A stretch of DNA of 64,000 bases from Maratus speciosus (GCA_963932465.1 OZ010786.1:276800411-276864410), one strand, 5' to 3'; positions 23,836-35,570 are shown, numbered from the stretch's first letter. Numbers and translations: made by a program. The notes: generated by a model from the letters alone, not told the origin.

Positions 23836-24950
23836 TAAAAATATGTTATGAGTTTTCAAGAGCGTAGAAATGATTTCATTGTTTCTCAAATTTTCTACAT
23901 TTTTTTAAGTTTTATTATATTATTTATGTTAAGATGCTTTACAAAATACGCAGAAGAAAATAAAAATATTGTTCGTTAGCTGAATATTTTGAATTAAAGT
24001 AAAGCCAATTATTTATTTAAAAAAAATTACATTCATTACTTAAGAAACCCGAGAAAACACACTTTTTAATCATTTTTAAAAGAATACATATTCTCTGCAA
24101 ATTAGATGTTATTTTTATAACGCTTCATAAATATACCGAAAATAATTCAGATTTATCTATTAAGTTAAATGGCACATCAACTTTTTCGAATGACAGTTTT
24201 TTTCTATATTTTAGTACAAAAAGAAAAAAAAAATCTTGGCAGAATATAGCAAATTATTAACGTTAATTTGTTTTGTATTTGTGTAATCCATGACGATGAT
24301 AGTGTTAAAAAATAAAATAAAATAAAATAAAACAATTTGAAAATATTTAGTAGTAAGTATTTTAACGTAGCTGCTTGAAATGTTCTTATGTGTCTTTTAA
24401 ATATGCGCGGGGGGGGGGGGGGGGGTTCAAACTGTGTTAGAAAATGCTTTCCATTGTTCTAAAACGTTCGTCTTTTTGTATGGTTTATTATATTATTTGA
24501 CTTAAAATAAGAATAATAAGTGCGAAGAACATATCTTTTTTGCACCAGTATATAATAAAAGATTTAATGAAAACATAATAAAATTTCATTATGTGATGAA
24601 TCTGATAAAAACAGATTTTCTTTATCATTTTTTGCAAAAATAATTGCGCGTTGCAATCAAGTACTAATTTTCTAAAATTTCATTAATATGTTGAAAAATT
24701 CTGGTTTATTTGCTAGGTTAAATATCCTGTGAACAGTTCCATATTACCATTTTGTAAGTTTCTAATTTTCTGTACAAACAGATTTTTTTGGGGGGCGGGA
24801 GGGGGGGGGGGCTAATGTAGCAAATTATTGAAATTAACTTTTTCTACATTTATGTAAGTCTTAACAATAAGGATATTGGATGTAAAAAATAGAAAAAAAT
24901 ATTGTTGGAAAAAACAAGGGAACTACGTGAGATGCTAGTCACCGATTTTG
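23836..24950 (+). repeat. AT-rich dispersed unit, about two copies
   Basis: Paired landmarks are about 553-576 bp apart: TTATTATATTATTTATGTTAA (23914) with TTATTATATTATTTGACTTA (24485), and ATTAAGTTAAATGGCACATC with GGTTAAATATCCTGTGAAC. The landmark TTCTTATGTGTC is at ~24382. Poly(G) runs lie at about 24409-24425 and 24790-24810. Confidence 0.65.
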
Positions 24951-24981
24951 GTAAGAGTGGTATCGTTGTAAAAAAAGTGTC

Positions 24982-25512
24982 GTGAGAAAAAAAACAATCC
25001 AATGGAACTGCCCGTCCGAAATGAACACTATGGGAGCTGCAAGAGAAATTTGGGCCACGAGTAAAAAAAGTCTGCAACTGGTGTCCTACCCCAACGTCCT
25101 TCGTAACAGCTCCACTACAGGGAAAACATCAAAGCAGGTGGCTGAATTGTATTTCGAAAAGTTTAAAAAATCTATATGTGAAGAGAAGAACGTTCTCATT
25201 TTGGATGAGTGAGCAGGCCATGTAGATCCTGAACTGCACAGAAAATTTAGGAAAAGCGTCGAAGTCATGATTATACATGAAGGCACAACGACATACCACT
25301 AACCATTCCATGTTGTAGCGTTTCATTACTACAAAGTTATACTCAAACATATGACTGAGTATTCCAAAACTCACCAGCTTATATTTGGCGAAGAAGATTT
25401 GACTACAATGGAAGGTCTCGTAAAATTGCATCATTTGGTTCACAACATCTCTGGCCTTGCATTTGAAGAGATGCGCCGATATGCTTTCCAAAAGGCGTTA
25501 CTAGGAATTTAA
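24982..25512 (+). pseudogene. Pogo/Tigger-like DDE transposase fragment
   Basis: One reading frame runs from 24982 to a TAA at 25510-25512, broken by stops at 25210-25212 and 25300-25302. The middle part (FEKFKKSICEEKNVLILDE, then AGHVDP) resembles the second catalytic strand of the DDE_1 fold, where pogo-type transposases have a hydrophobic strand followed by D-N-x-x-x-H. EGTTTYH followed by PFHV resembles the P-x-x-T-x-x-x-Q-P-x-D segment. After it come HYYKVILKHM and FEEMRRYAFQKALLG. The residues normally catalytic look substituted, which fits decay. The N-terminal DNA-binding region is absent. The assignment is by pattern only. Confidence 0.5.
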
Positions 25513-25763
25513 ATACCAAGCTTCAGACCTGTGAGACAAGTATGTTTCACATTAACAGCCAAATCATGTAACCCGTTTAACACACAATTGTTTATCAAAT
25601 GCGCCTGGTGTGAAGGGTCTATATGCTTTAAGCACTTTTACATTGACACTCACTTTCACCAATAACCAAGTGATCAGCCAAATGTAATAAATGGACCTAC
25701 TCTCATATTGTCTACAAAGACTTTAGGAATCGCCTCATTTGTGGCATACCAGCCTTTTTCTGT
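25513..25763. other. Short intergenic, nothing recognised
   Basis: No structure was recognised between the pogo-like fragment and the tandem array. Confidence 0.4.
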
Positions 25764-26522
25764 GTTAATAAGTTCACATTCATAACATTCCATGTCAAAC
25801 AGTACATTTATTTCATTGCATAATACAGCAATATATTGTCTATATTAACAGAATTACAAACACATGCCAATTTCTCACAGTCTCATATGAAAAAATGATT
25901 ATTTATTTATTTATCCGTTGGTAGAATGCTTGTGGAAATTTGCGGTGTTGATTTCGGTTGGGTAATTCCATTGCATTATTTGTTTCTCACTACAATACCT
26001 TTCCAACAATACTAATGTTAATAAGTTCACATTCATAACATTCCATGTCAAATAGTACATTTACTTCATTGCATAATACAGCAATATATTGTCTATATTA
26101 GCAGCATTACAAACACTGACCAATTTTTCACAGTCCCATATGAAAAAATGATTATTCATATATTTATCCGTTGGTAGAATGCTTGTGGAAATTTGCGGTG
26201 TTGATTTCGGTTGGGTAATTCCATTTCATTATTTTTTCCTCACTACAATACCTTTCCAACAATACTAATGTTAATAAGTTCACATTCATAACATTCCATG
26301 TCAAATAGTACATTTACTTCATTGCATAATACAGCAATATATTGTCTATATTAACAGCATTACAAACACATGCCAATTTCTCACAGTCCCATATGAAAAA
26401 ATGATTATTTATTTATTTATCCGTTGGTAGAATTCTTGTGGAAATTTGCGGTGTTCATTTCGGTTGGGTAGTTCCATTGCATTATTTGTTTCTCACTACA
26501 ATACCTTTCCAACAATGCCACT
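25764..26522 (+). repeat. 253-bp tandem array, three copies
   Basis: Copies start with GTTAATAAGTTCACATTC at 25764, 26017 and 26270, exactly 253 bp apart, and are nearly identical. Each has CCGTTGGTAGAATGCTTGTG and TTCGGTTGGGTAATTCCA. Confidence 0.9.
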
Positions 26523-26770
26523 CTTATTAAAATCACTGACTAGCATCTCGTTGTATGTAAATAAGGCGAGTAATTATATATGTAAGTAATGTATTTTAAG
26601 TTTTAAGGTTTATCCGTTAAGTTTTATCCTTTTTAAGTTTTGATTTATACTTTTTTATTTGAAAATACTCGCCCAAATTCTACGATTATACATTTCAAGC
26701 CATTCGGTTGGGTAGTTTTTGCGCTGTTATACGCGGACAGACAGACGGACGGAGCAGACATCTAGTATAG
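26523..26770 (-). mobile_element. Terminal part of a tandem-repeat-bearing element
   Basis: The segment after the array repeats the CATTCGGTTGGGTAG motif found in each monomer and ends in GACAGACAGACGGACGGAGC, then AGACATCTAGTATAG. Read on the minus strand, this starts CTATACTAGATGTCTG, a style similar to the left end of the Helitron-like element at 7237. The array and this end are probably one non-autonomous element. The other terminus was not identified. Confidence 0.45.
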
Positions 26771-26807
26771 GCGCTACATATTTATGCAATTACGAACGCA
26801 TGTAATA

Positions 26808-27385
26808 AGTAAGCGGAGAAAAATACCTGCCCATTAAACGTTTTGAATTAAGATACAACAAAGTATTCACAAAAAACAAAACTAAACTTTTAAACTTAAG
26901 TAACACGATAAAAACATTTATTTTTAAATCATTTTTTGTACAATAAATGATTTATTTTTAAATCATTTTTTGTACAATAAATAGACATTATAATTCGTTC
27001 ATTACTTTCATAAAATCTTATTAAAATGCGGAAAATATTTTTCATTTATCTAAGAAGTTAAATATCCCGTCAACTTTATTAAATTATCCTTTTAAAAAAT
27101 TCCATATTCCTACGCAAAAAAAAGTTCCTCGGGAGAATATAATGAAGTGTTTTTAAGTTTGCATTTTATTTATTTATGTCAGTTCTGACAAGTAGTTAGG
27201 ATGTGAAAAAGAAATAAGTAAAAATAATATCTCCAAAAAATTGAAAGAATATGAAACGTAGCTGTTTGATATATTCTTATGTGTCTTTAAATATGTAGTG
27301 AATTTTCAAGCTGTCTTAGAAGATGCTATTATTGTTCTATATTTTCTGTCAAATTCTATGGTTAATTATAATATTTTATTTAAGG
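26808..27385 (+). repeat. AT-rich dispersed unit, one copy
   Basis: Ordered landmarks: AAGCGGAGAAAAATACC, GTTAAATATCCCGTCAAC, TTATGTCAGTTCTGACAAG (GTCAG at 27178) and TTCTTATGTGTCTTTAAAT (~27274), then TATTGTTCTA. It is about 578 bp long. Confidence 0.65.
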
Positions 27386-27955
27386 TGGTTGTAATAAAAG
27401 ATAATACTTAGAGCATCCCGAATCAGAGTCGCTTTATTCCATGCGTTTTTATAAAGAAGATCGCGTAGCTATCTTTCGTCCCAAAAGGCAACTGTCACGA
27501 CAACAACCCCGTCAGACGAAACAGCGGAACAAGGAAGACACAAGGCTCACCACAAAAAAGAACTCCAAAAGAAGCCTCTGTTGATGCGTGATAATTTACC
27601 ACCCGAGGCATATTATAACGAATCTGTAATTCAGGGAGATGTCTGCACCAAGGTGGCTATGTTGCAACAAATACCACGCTTCCAAATTAGCCGAAGCTAA
27701 TGTAAATTCACCATAGAGCAACAGAAACAATCCGATGACATTAACTCTGCGCTCCGCATACCAAATGCCACTCAGTGTTACACCACAAGAGGACGTGATC
27801 AACCCCTTGTGTAGCAAAATTACCAAGGTACGAGAAGTACCCGCTTATAGGCCTGCACAAACGAATAGGGCGGAATGAATCGGTCCTCCAAGACGAAGGC
27901 TACATGTATCCCAGTTGTCGCTAGTTAAAAGATAAATAGGCAGAAAAAATGGTGT
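27386..27955. other. GC-richer unrecognised segment
   Basis: About 27415-27920 is noticeably less AT-rich than its neighbours. The longest frame is on the minus strand (27596-27826, 76 codons) and has no domain I recognise. It may be a fragment of a mobile element inserted between two AT-rich units. No termini or target duplication were found. Confidence 0.35.
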
Positions 27956-28465
27956 CCGTTCATTATTTTTTGCCTTACGTTACAATAAAATGTTAGTGAA
28001 GACAAAATTATATTTTGTTACCTTACGAAAATTATAAAAAACAAAATTTTATTATTATTTACAAAATTATTTGCACTTGAAAGAATTAATATGCTTTATA
28101 ATTCAGGTATTAATTTCTTGGTTTTATTAGTAAGCTTCTATAATTCTTAATTATATAATATTTTAATTAATAATCTTTTGTCCACTTGTGTGAATTATCT
28201 TCTTTATTTTAATTTTCTGCATTCCTGTAGTAAAATAAACGTTTCTTGGTGGAATATGGAAAATTATTAATGTTGACTCTTCTATTAATGTCAGATCTAA
28301 CAATTATGTTAAAACTAGTTAACTAACTAATTATGTTAAAACTAATTAACTAGCTAATTATGTTAAAACTAATTAACAAACTAATTAACTAACTAATCTA
28401 AATTATGTTAAAACTAAGAAACACTGCGGAAAAAATGAAGATATTTAGCTTAAAATTTATTAAAG
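27956..28465 (+). repeat. AT-rich dispersed unit, partial copy
   Basis: Landmarks TTTCTGCATTCCTG, TTTCTTGGTGGAATATGG and TTAATGTCAGATCTAACAA (28284) are present. A local 27-bp tandem expansion (AATTATGTTAAAACTAATTA unit) lies at 28302-28420. The unit is cut off by the foldback element at 28472 and resumes at about 30030. Confidence 0.6.
28302..28420 (+). repeat. 27-bp tandem repeat
   Basis: Copies of AATTATGTTAAAACTA start at 28302, 28329 and 28356. A further degenerate copy follows. Confidence 0.85.
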
Positions 28466-28966
28466 TGTAAAAATTTTCAAACGATGACTTACGCCCGAGA
28501 AATGTACTTGTACCCAATACGGACAGTGCTCTTAATATGGACACTCCTAATATTTTTAAAAGGAACAATTTTGATCGAGAGATTGCGCTACATGTCCTTG
28601 AAGAAAAGCAGTTGAAAAGATAATTAAGTCTGGAAAATGCAAAAAAGCGCGCTGTTCGCCATTTGGAGGGAAACTTGTTGTTTCGTGGTGTAGTGATCGT
28701 AATTACAGGTAAGTTTAAATTCTTATTTGATATGATAAAATTACTTTAAATATTGAAAAGTGGAATGATTTAGAAAGCTGATAAAACATATTTTCGATTG
28801 CTATTGCATATATTGCTTAAAAATGTTTTCTTTGTTTATTTATTACAAGATTTAGTAAACCTATGCCCGATTCCCAATATAGACACCTTATGTCCACATT
28901 GAAAATACAGTTGTAAATTCTGCAGACAGATGCAATAAAGCTAAGCAAAACGAACTATATTATTTC

Positions 28967-29210
28967 CAGTGGCGTGGCGTCCGGTCATCGCTGGATGCGG
29001 CGATGACCAAGCAATATTTTAAAACTCTTAATAAGCTTTTAAAACTCTACGATCCAGTTTTAGCAGAACATTTCGGGTTCATGTATAAGTGAAGGTAAGA
29101 TTAAAGTTTCTTTTTTGAACATTCAACCATTGAATTTTAGAGTTAATAATTTTTCACCACAAACTTAAATAATTGAGATGACCACCGAAAATTTTCACGC
29201 CACGCCACTG
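28967..29210. mobile_element. hAT-type MITE with 8-bp target duplication
   Basis: The ends are CAGTGGCGTGGCGT and its exact reverse complement ACGCCACGCCACTG. The flanks 28959-28966 and 29211-29218 both read ATTATTTC. An 8-bp target duplication and CAGTG ends are typical of hAT elements. It is 244 bp with no coding sequence. Confidence 0.9.
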
Positions 29211-29435
29211 ATTATTTCATAATATTGTGTTGTAACTGAGGTGCTTTGCATGGGTCTTCGAAGAGCCACAACCGAAAATGACCACCCCTGCTTCTAAAGT
29301 GCCTGTTCTGAAGATATTTACTGTGCCCCGCTTCCCCGAAATACTTTACGATATATTTCTTTTATCCCCTCTCATCTAAAATCCCTTGGAAGAGTTTCTG
29401 TTCCATACATCCTGTGTAGTAGGTCAATAAGAAGC

Positions 29436-29481
29436 CACCTGTCCCTAATATGGATATGCATGTCCATAATAGGGACAGGTG
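29436..29481. repeat. Hairpin with 19-bp arms
   Basis: The arms CACCTGTCCCTAATATGGA and TCCATAATAGGGACAGGTG pair with one mismatch around an 8-bp loop. Confidence 0.85.
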
Positions 29482-29914
29482 ACTCCTTGTATGGACACTT
29501 GTAAACATTTTTTGTTTTTATCATTAAAGTTAATCCAGAATAATTACAAGGTCGCTAATTTTAATAATGATAGTCAACAATCCAGGGATTGTGGTCATAT
29601 ATTTTTGGAGTCCTATGACGTGTACAAGAGGGTGAAAAAAATCAATTTTCCTTAGGGAGTCCATATTGGGTACAGATACCTTACATTTAATTACGTGAAT
29701 TTGTATTCACAATACTAACAAGGCCTAAAATCATGATAGTGTGAAATATAGATATCTCGGGCGTAAGTCATAGTTTGAAAATTATTATGTATATATATAT
29801 TATACATGCTGGATTAATTTAGACTTATGTTTGGCGCTGGCTTGTGGTTCATAAAGTTATGCGGTTGCAGCCTCACCAACATATAAGAGTGAACGGTGCC
29901 AGGTTAGGCGTGCC

Positions 29915-29980
29915 GTTCGAGGTGGCTCAGTTGGCAAAGCGTTGGAGATCTGAACCAAAGACCGTTGCAAAACCGTTGCC
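29915..29980 (+). other. tRNA-like (SINE-head-like) fragment
   Basis: GAGGTGGCTCAGTTGGCAAA resembles a tRNA A-box region (T-G-G-C-N-N-A-G-T-N-G-G). It is followed by CGTTGGAGATCTGAACC, similar to an anticodon arm. The expected B box (GGTTCGAATCC) is not intact, so it is not a functional tRNA. It may be a decayed tRNA-derived SINE head. Confidence 0.3.
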
Positions 29981-30029
29981 TGGGTACTTTTTCACTCTGT
30001 TAGTTTTACGCCTTGTTATCATTGTGAAT

Positions 30030-30830
30030 AAAAATTCACGAATTTAAATGTTTATTAACGTAGTTGCTTTCCGTGTTATTATGTGTCTTTAAATATGAGT
30101 TTTAAAGCTCTCTAGAATGATTTTATTGTTTCAAAAACTTTCATAATTTTCATTATTTATTATATTATCTGACTTAACGAGCTTTTAAGAGAAAAAAAAA
30201 GAAGAACAGCAAAAAATAAATATTACTTTATTAAAATTTTTAAATTAAAACAGTATAACATATTTAATGAAAAGTGGTTATAATTTAATGTTGTATTTTC
30301 TTAGCGGATTAAATCGATAAAATACATAATTTTATTTAACGCGATTGTAATTTATTTTTCCCATAAAATTTAATTAATTTACTGAAAATAAGTCTGGTTC
30401 ATCCAATATATTACATGCCTCGTCAATTTTTTTGAATTACCGTTCTTTTATTTTCAGCATTCCTGTTTAAAAAGAGGTTTTCTTGTCAGAACTTGACAAA
30501 TTTTTGATGCATTTTTTATGTATGTCAGACAGAAAAAAGATCCAGGAGGTTGAATATAAAAAACAAATGACGTTAAAACAATTTATCTGTAAGTATATTA
30601 ATGTAGCTATTTGACATATATCTCGGTATTTTTAAATATAAGGTGAGTATTTAGGCTTTGTAAAAAAAGCTTTTATTGTTCTAAAACATTCATCAATTTT
30701 TATGATTTTTTATATTTTCCGTGTCAGTTGCTTATTCAAAAAATAAGTAGGAGGAGAAAAATATTAATGTCTAATTATTAAACTTTTTGATTAAAAATAC
30801 AATGATAGCACTGAAAATTTTCAGGCAGGG
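30030..30830 (+). repeat. AT-rich dispersed unit, about 1.4 copies
   Basis: Landmarks: AACGTAGTTGCTTTCC and TTATGTGTCTTTAAATATGA (30075), TTATTATATTATCTGACTTA, TGCCTCGTCAATTT, TATGTCAGACAG (30521), AATGTAGCTATTTGAC (~30600), TATTGTTCTAAAACATTC and AATATTAATGTC. The repeated landmark spacing is about 545 bp. Confidence 0.65.
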
Positions 30831-30860
30831 GCAGACGATATGTGCACATAAATATATATG

Positions 30861-32005
30861 GGGCATTCTCACAATATTTTGACTCTTGCGGAAAAATATC
30901 TGGCGAAATTAAACTTGCTAAATTAACATTTTAATCTGATAGACGAATGCCTTAATGATTCAAAATAAAGAAAAAATGGTCAGCAGCAAAAAAATTTTTT
31001 TATTTAACTGAGGTTTAACTTAAACTTGCGAGTATAATTTTCCTTACCATTTTATCACTATAACTTTTCATTTTCTTCTTAATTTTTACTTCTAATGAAT
31101 TTGCATAGTACCCACAGGACATTGAAATAAGAAATAATAAAAATGCAGTACTTTTAATACAGAATTTTTGTATAACATTGTCTTAAAGGGGTGTTCACGA
31201 AGGGACGGTAAGGTAAAAAAGGGGTACGGTATAGGGAAAAAGGGACAAAATGGGACAAAAAGGGACGGTAAGGATGGAACGGTACGGAAAATTACCACCT
31301 ATTTATAGGCAAATCATATTAAGACTAAGTGATAGCCACAATGTTCATTTATTTTTAGAAATAGTTGTTAACATTGGATTAAATTATTATTTTTTAATTT
31401 ACTTCAAAAAGTGCAGGAATAAACCTTGGGGATGGTAAGACTACCAATAAAGCCACGATCTTGAAATTGATATTTAAATGCTGATTTAAATTCTGCAGTA
31501 AATTTCCTGTCAAAGAATTTTAGATATTCTTTCTCTAGCATACTCCTGCATGAGAAAAAACTTGAAAAATATTTTGTGGTTACATCTGAAGCTATTTTCT
31601 GCATAAGTTTAGCAAGAGGGACGGTAAGGATGAAAAACCCAGGGACCGAGATAAAAAAATAATATCAACTGTAAAAATGTGTGCAGGTTAATTTTTTGCT
31701 ACATATTTATATAAAACAACTGTCCGAGTTTCGGAAAAAAATTACACCGAATTAGTTTTATTGAAACAATTTTATACAGAGAGCTCCAAACTTAAAAATC
31801 AGCATCAGGGACACGGGACGGTATAGGAGTTTTCCTGGTATTTGGACCCCAAAATCATCCAAAACTTATTTGTCTCGTTAATATTGTTATGCAATCATGC
31901 AATAGGATGTTCCCCAGTATATGAAATAAAAAACACACAAAAAAGTGTATTAAAATAAAAATTATTATTCAGGTACATGAAAGTCAAAATAATGTGAGAA
32001 TGCCC
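30861..32005. mobile_element. Non-autonomous DNA element, GGGCATTCTCAC ends
   Basis: The left end GGGCATTCTCACAATATTTT, then GACT, is matched in reverse complement at 31983-32005. The interior has several GGGACGGTAAGG motifs (31203, 31262, 31618). No transposase frame was recognised. The flanks are TA-rich, so the target duplication cannot be fixed. Length about 1,145 bp. Confidence 0.65.
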
Positions 32006-33002
32006 GATATATATATATATATATAATAAATTTGAAATCAAAAATATATGAATAAATTGGTAAAGTTCTAAAGATAAATTAGAAATGAACATAGGAAACC
32101 AGTATGTAAAATAATAAACTATGAATAACCCACAGAATCTTCAGAGGAGCTTGTGAGTTCATTCATAGAAGATGCATTATTTCATCCAATATTGTCGGCA
32201 TTAAGCCTAAAATGACAAAATTTAGCTCCCTATAACGCAAAAATAACAGAAAATAGATAATAAAAATCCAAGAGATCTAAAAAAGATACACCTCACACAG
32301 GATATTAAAAATTAATAGAGCAAAATACTTAAATTACATACTAGGAAGCATAACTGCAGTATGTCTGGATGGTAAAATAGAGTTAGGACTATTTTAACAT
32401 GTGGGCCTACAGTTGATTATCTGACTGAAACCCATAACTTTGCTGCCATCTGGCATGAGAAAGGAAAAAATGTAAATTGGAACTGGATTATTAACAATAA
32501 TGTTTGGTGCTGCCATCTTTACCCCCCACCCCCCCCCAAAAAAATAAAATTAATGAAATTAATTGAAGAAATAAAGAAATGACTTAGATTAACATTTAGT
32601 TACAATGAACAATAGGTTTAAAAAAAAGAAGCAAGGGAGAGTGAGAATAGTTTTAAGGAGCAGGGACAACAAACAAACATTTATATATAGTTAACTGATT
32701 AATGCTAAAGTAGATACATTTGAATTTCAAGTGAATGAGATAGCAATAATGGTACATAATCAACAAGATGAAAACAAATTGAAGACTAATGGAGATAATA
32801 CATGAAAAATGCGCTATTGCAGCTATGAATACATGTATTAAGAGAACTAAAATGAACAAAGTGAAATTGAACAGCTAAAACTAAGCTATAGTAATTACCA
32901 AGCTAAACTTACCTTTTACTTGATAAAGAGAGTACCATTAAAAATGCTAGATTAATAAGGTTGTAAGACTAGGCTAAAAATAACAATATATATATACAGG
33001 AA
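32006..33002. other. AT-rich intergenic, nothing recognised
   Basis: It contains a poly(C) stretch near 32522-32537 and a TA microsatellite near 32006-32025. No gene was recognised. Confidence 0.4.
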
Positions 33003-33131
33003 TACAGGGTGCGGCATGTATTTGAAAATAGATATTACAGGTGCTGTACAGGAAATACCAACATGTACATCAGGGTAACGAGTCCTTTTATGTTACATTC
33101 AAACAAGTCAGAACCTAGAATAACTGAGAAA

Positions 33132-34869
33132 ATGAATAAGCATGCTGTCATTGCTTCTCTAGCTGAAGAACACTCCGATTTAGAGACTGCGACATTTTTA
33201 AAACTCGACCGGTCATTCGTCTTTAATGTAAGGAGCAAACGGAAAGTAGTCAGGTTTTATGTGGCAACCGCTTCATACAGGAAACTATATTTTCTACGAT
33301 ATTTTCAACAATATCAAGACGCTGGAATTCGTCATTCGTATCTAGTAAAATCCTAGAAAGTCAATGAGGGCACTCGCAAGGGATTGAGGGTTGATGAGGC
33401 CACAATCTAATGTGATTTGTGAGGACCTTCGTTAGCGGTCGCACGTGATAGGGAGACCGCAATCCTTATCCTAGAGGCATAACCGCCAGACTGGAGCTTT
33501 CTTCAAGGTGACAGAGTCAACGCCGTTGCTCATATCGATATGCTAAAGCTCTGGATTAGGGAAGACTGGGGCTAGATGGCTACAGGGGTAAGTAGGCGCA
33601 GTCCTCATAAATCGCCTGTTTGTAGATAGATATCGCAACCAGTCACATAGTACCTATCTCTTGCTTTTTACAATCCTCATTGTAGTTTTGCAGCGTTACC
33701 TACGTGCAGTGGACATTTATTACGATTTTTCTGTTTTTTGTACTCATAAGTAATTTTTTGTTGCTTTATTCTTTTTCTAATATCTAATACTTATCTTAAT
33801 AATGGCGATTTAACTTGTGCAGTTTTTCTTAGTGTATGATTAACTGTACCTACCCCATTTGTGATTTACTTGGATTATTTATGTTTAGAAGGATACATGT
33901 TCCTTTTTTGAAGAAATTTATTATGGGGCTAGTAGGCGCATTGAACACGGGATAAGTTAGCTCGGTGTCTGGTGTGTGCTGGTAGCTTGAAAAACAGCAA
34001 ATACCGAGAAAAGTGGTTGCAATTCAAGATTTTGGGCGCATGAGGCTTGCCCAAACGGAGACAGTCGAATCTTTATTTGTGACAACTGTAACTCTGATGA
34101 GGATATCGAGTAGGATAGAAGTTATTCAATGTTAATGTTTCACGCATTATTTTTATATCTGTATAATTTAAAATTTACATTATACGGCGATAGCGCCTTT
34201 GTTTAAACTTACTGGTAATAATGAAACTGATTTCTCTTAACTGCGTGTCTTACTTGAATTTTATTTAAATTTTTATAAAGTGTGTGCCAAATTACCCCAT
34301 AGGTAAAGGCAAGTTGCCCCGTGACGGAGTAAGTTGGCGCACAATTTTCCTTTTAATTTAGGCTTCTGCTAAACATAAACTACAAAAGCTACAAACTCAA
34401 AACTCCGGGGTATTTATAGCCAAGCGCCTGTTCTTTAAAAGTACTGTTAAAGTTTGTTAAAAAACTTAAACAAAAAATTAATAAAAATTAATAACTAAAA
34501 ACTGCGCCTACTAGCCCCGGTCTCCCCTACTTCTACAGTACGTGGGAGACCATACGTTTTTCAATAAGACTCGTCACCAACATATATAACCCATACAACT
34601 AAATAATGGATAGCTAAAAAATTTCATGACCATATCATCCTCAATTTTTTGCCACCAGCTCGCCAGATATTAACCCGATAGGCTGTTGCGTATGTGGCGT
34701 TGTTAAAAGGGACTCCAATAGTCATCCAGACAACAATGTTGCTTCTCTCAGGGAAACTGTTGTGTTTGCCAAGACAGAAGGTCCCAACAACCATCTGATT
34801 ATTCCCTGCAGTTAGTTTCGACAGAGTGTGGAGACTGTTATTGTGGATTCCGGTGGTTTGAAAGAATAA
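33132..34869 (+). pseudogene. Mariner-like transposase, interrupted
   Basis: The ATG at 33132 starts MNKHAVIASLAEEHSD, an N-terminal helix-turn-helix with TATFLKLDRSFVFNVRSK. The frame is open to 33356. After frameshifts, FLQGDRVNAVAHIDMLKLWI can be read just before the inserted MITE. After the MITE, the C-terminal half continues: SSPDINPIGCCVCGVVKRD, NNVASLRETVVFAK and SRQSVETVIVDSGG-like sequence ending at a TAA at 34867-34869. The S-P-D-I-N-P block holds the region of the third catalytic residue. The middle catalytic part is missing or destroyed, so it cannot be active. Confidence 0.75.
33558..34527. mobile_element. 970-bp MITE, TA target duplication
   Basis: The left end GGGAAGACTGGGGCTAG and the right-end complement GGGGAGACCGGGGCTAG are inverted repeats. 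The motif continues as TAGGCGCAG on both sides. TA flanks both ends (33556-33557 and 34528-34529). Internal variants of the GGGGCTAGTAGGCGCA motif occur near 33925 and of GTAAGTTGGCGCA near 34330. No coding sequence was found. It interrupts the mariner-like transposase. Confidence 0.8.
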
Positions 34870-34994
34870 TACCTTTCAATGTACATGTGGTCACCTGCAC
34901 AGAACGTTAAAACTTAAAAAATGCTGTATTTCTAGTGTCTGTTCAGGTTTGACAGCAAGTATTACTTTGTTCTCAAATGCCTGTCACCCCTGTA

Positions 34995-35570
34995 TATTAG
35001 GGTGGTCCTTATTTATTCTACCTTCTAAAATTTTAGCTCCCCCCCCCCCCAGTATTTTGTTCCGATTAACAAAACTCCAACCCATGCAATTTTTTTACTT
35101 CTCCCGAAAAGTTAATTTTTCAAGGTAAACTCTTCTTATCTTTTAGATAATTTTCTTTTAAGTAAAAAAAAAAAAAATCTTTTACTGATACTTGGCATTA
35201 GAAGGATAAGTTACAATAAAAATAATGGTGTAAAGTTGGGGGAAGAACATAAGAATACTGCAAACATTTATGCAAACCCGTGATCCCTGTTTTTAAATGA
35301 AAATTATTGTATTTGTTATAATTTCACCCCACTTCTGCATTTTGTTGTAGAATTATGATATACAACTTTCAGTGTTGTGTTTGTACCCCTGACACCGTTG
35401 AAAAACCATATTTATAACATCTACATTCATATAATGTTGTGTGCTTTGTATATTTTTTTGTGGCCGATTGTGATGCCTCTGAAGGGGTGCCTTATTCTTC
35501 TTTTGTTCTTAGTAACTGTTTATACAGCTGTAAATAGACTTTTCTGATGTTTTTTGTTTCCCTAGGCACG
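34995..35570. other. Intergenic, nothing recognised
   Basis: It has a poly(C) run at ~35040 and AT-rich sequence. No gene was recognised. Confidence 0.4.

Larger units (their letters stand above)
28472..29783. mobile_element. Non-autonomous element with inverted ends
   Basis: The left end AATTTTCAAACGATGACTTA, continuing to CGCCCGAG, is matched in reverse complement at the right end. Inside, variants of GTCCATATTAGGGACA recur. These include a perfect-stem hairpin at 29436-29481 (19-bp arms with one mismatch, 8-bp loop) and GTCCATATTGGGTAC near the right end. No transposase was recognised. It contains a nested hAT MITE. Confidence 0.6.
33005..34992 (+). mobile_element. Mariner-like element split by a MITE
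   Basis: The left end CAGGGTGCGGCATGTATTTG and the right end are inverted repeats of about 45 bp with some divergence. TA dinucleotides at 33003-33004 and 34993-34994 flank the element. It carries a transposase pseudogene on the plus strand, interrupted by a 970-bp MITE at 33558-34527. Confidence 0.8.
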
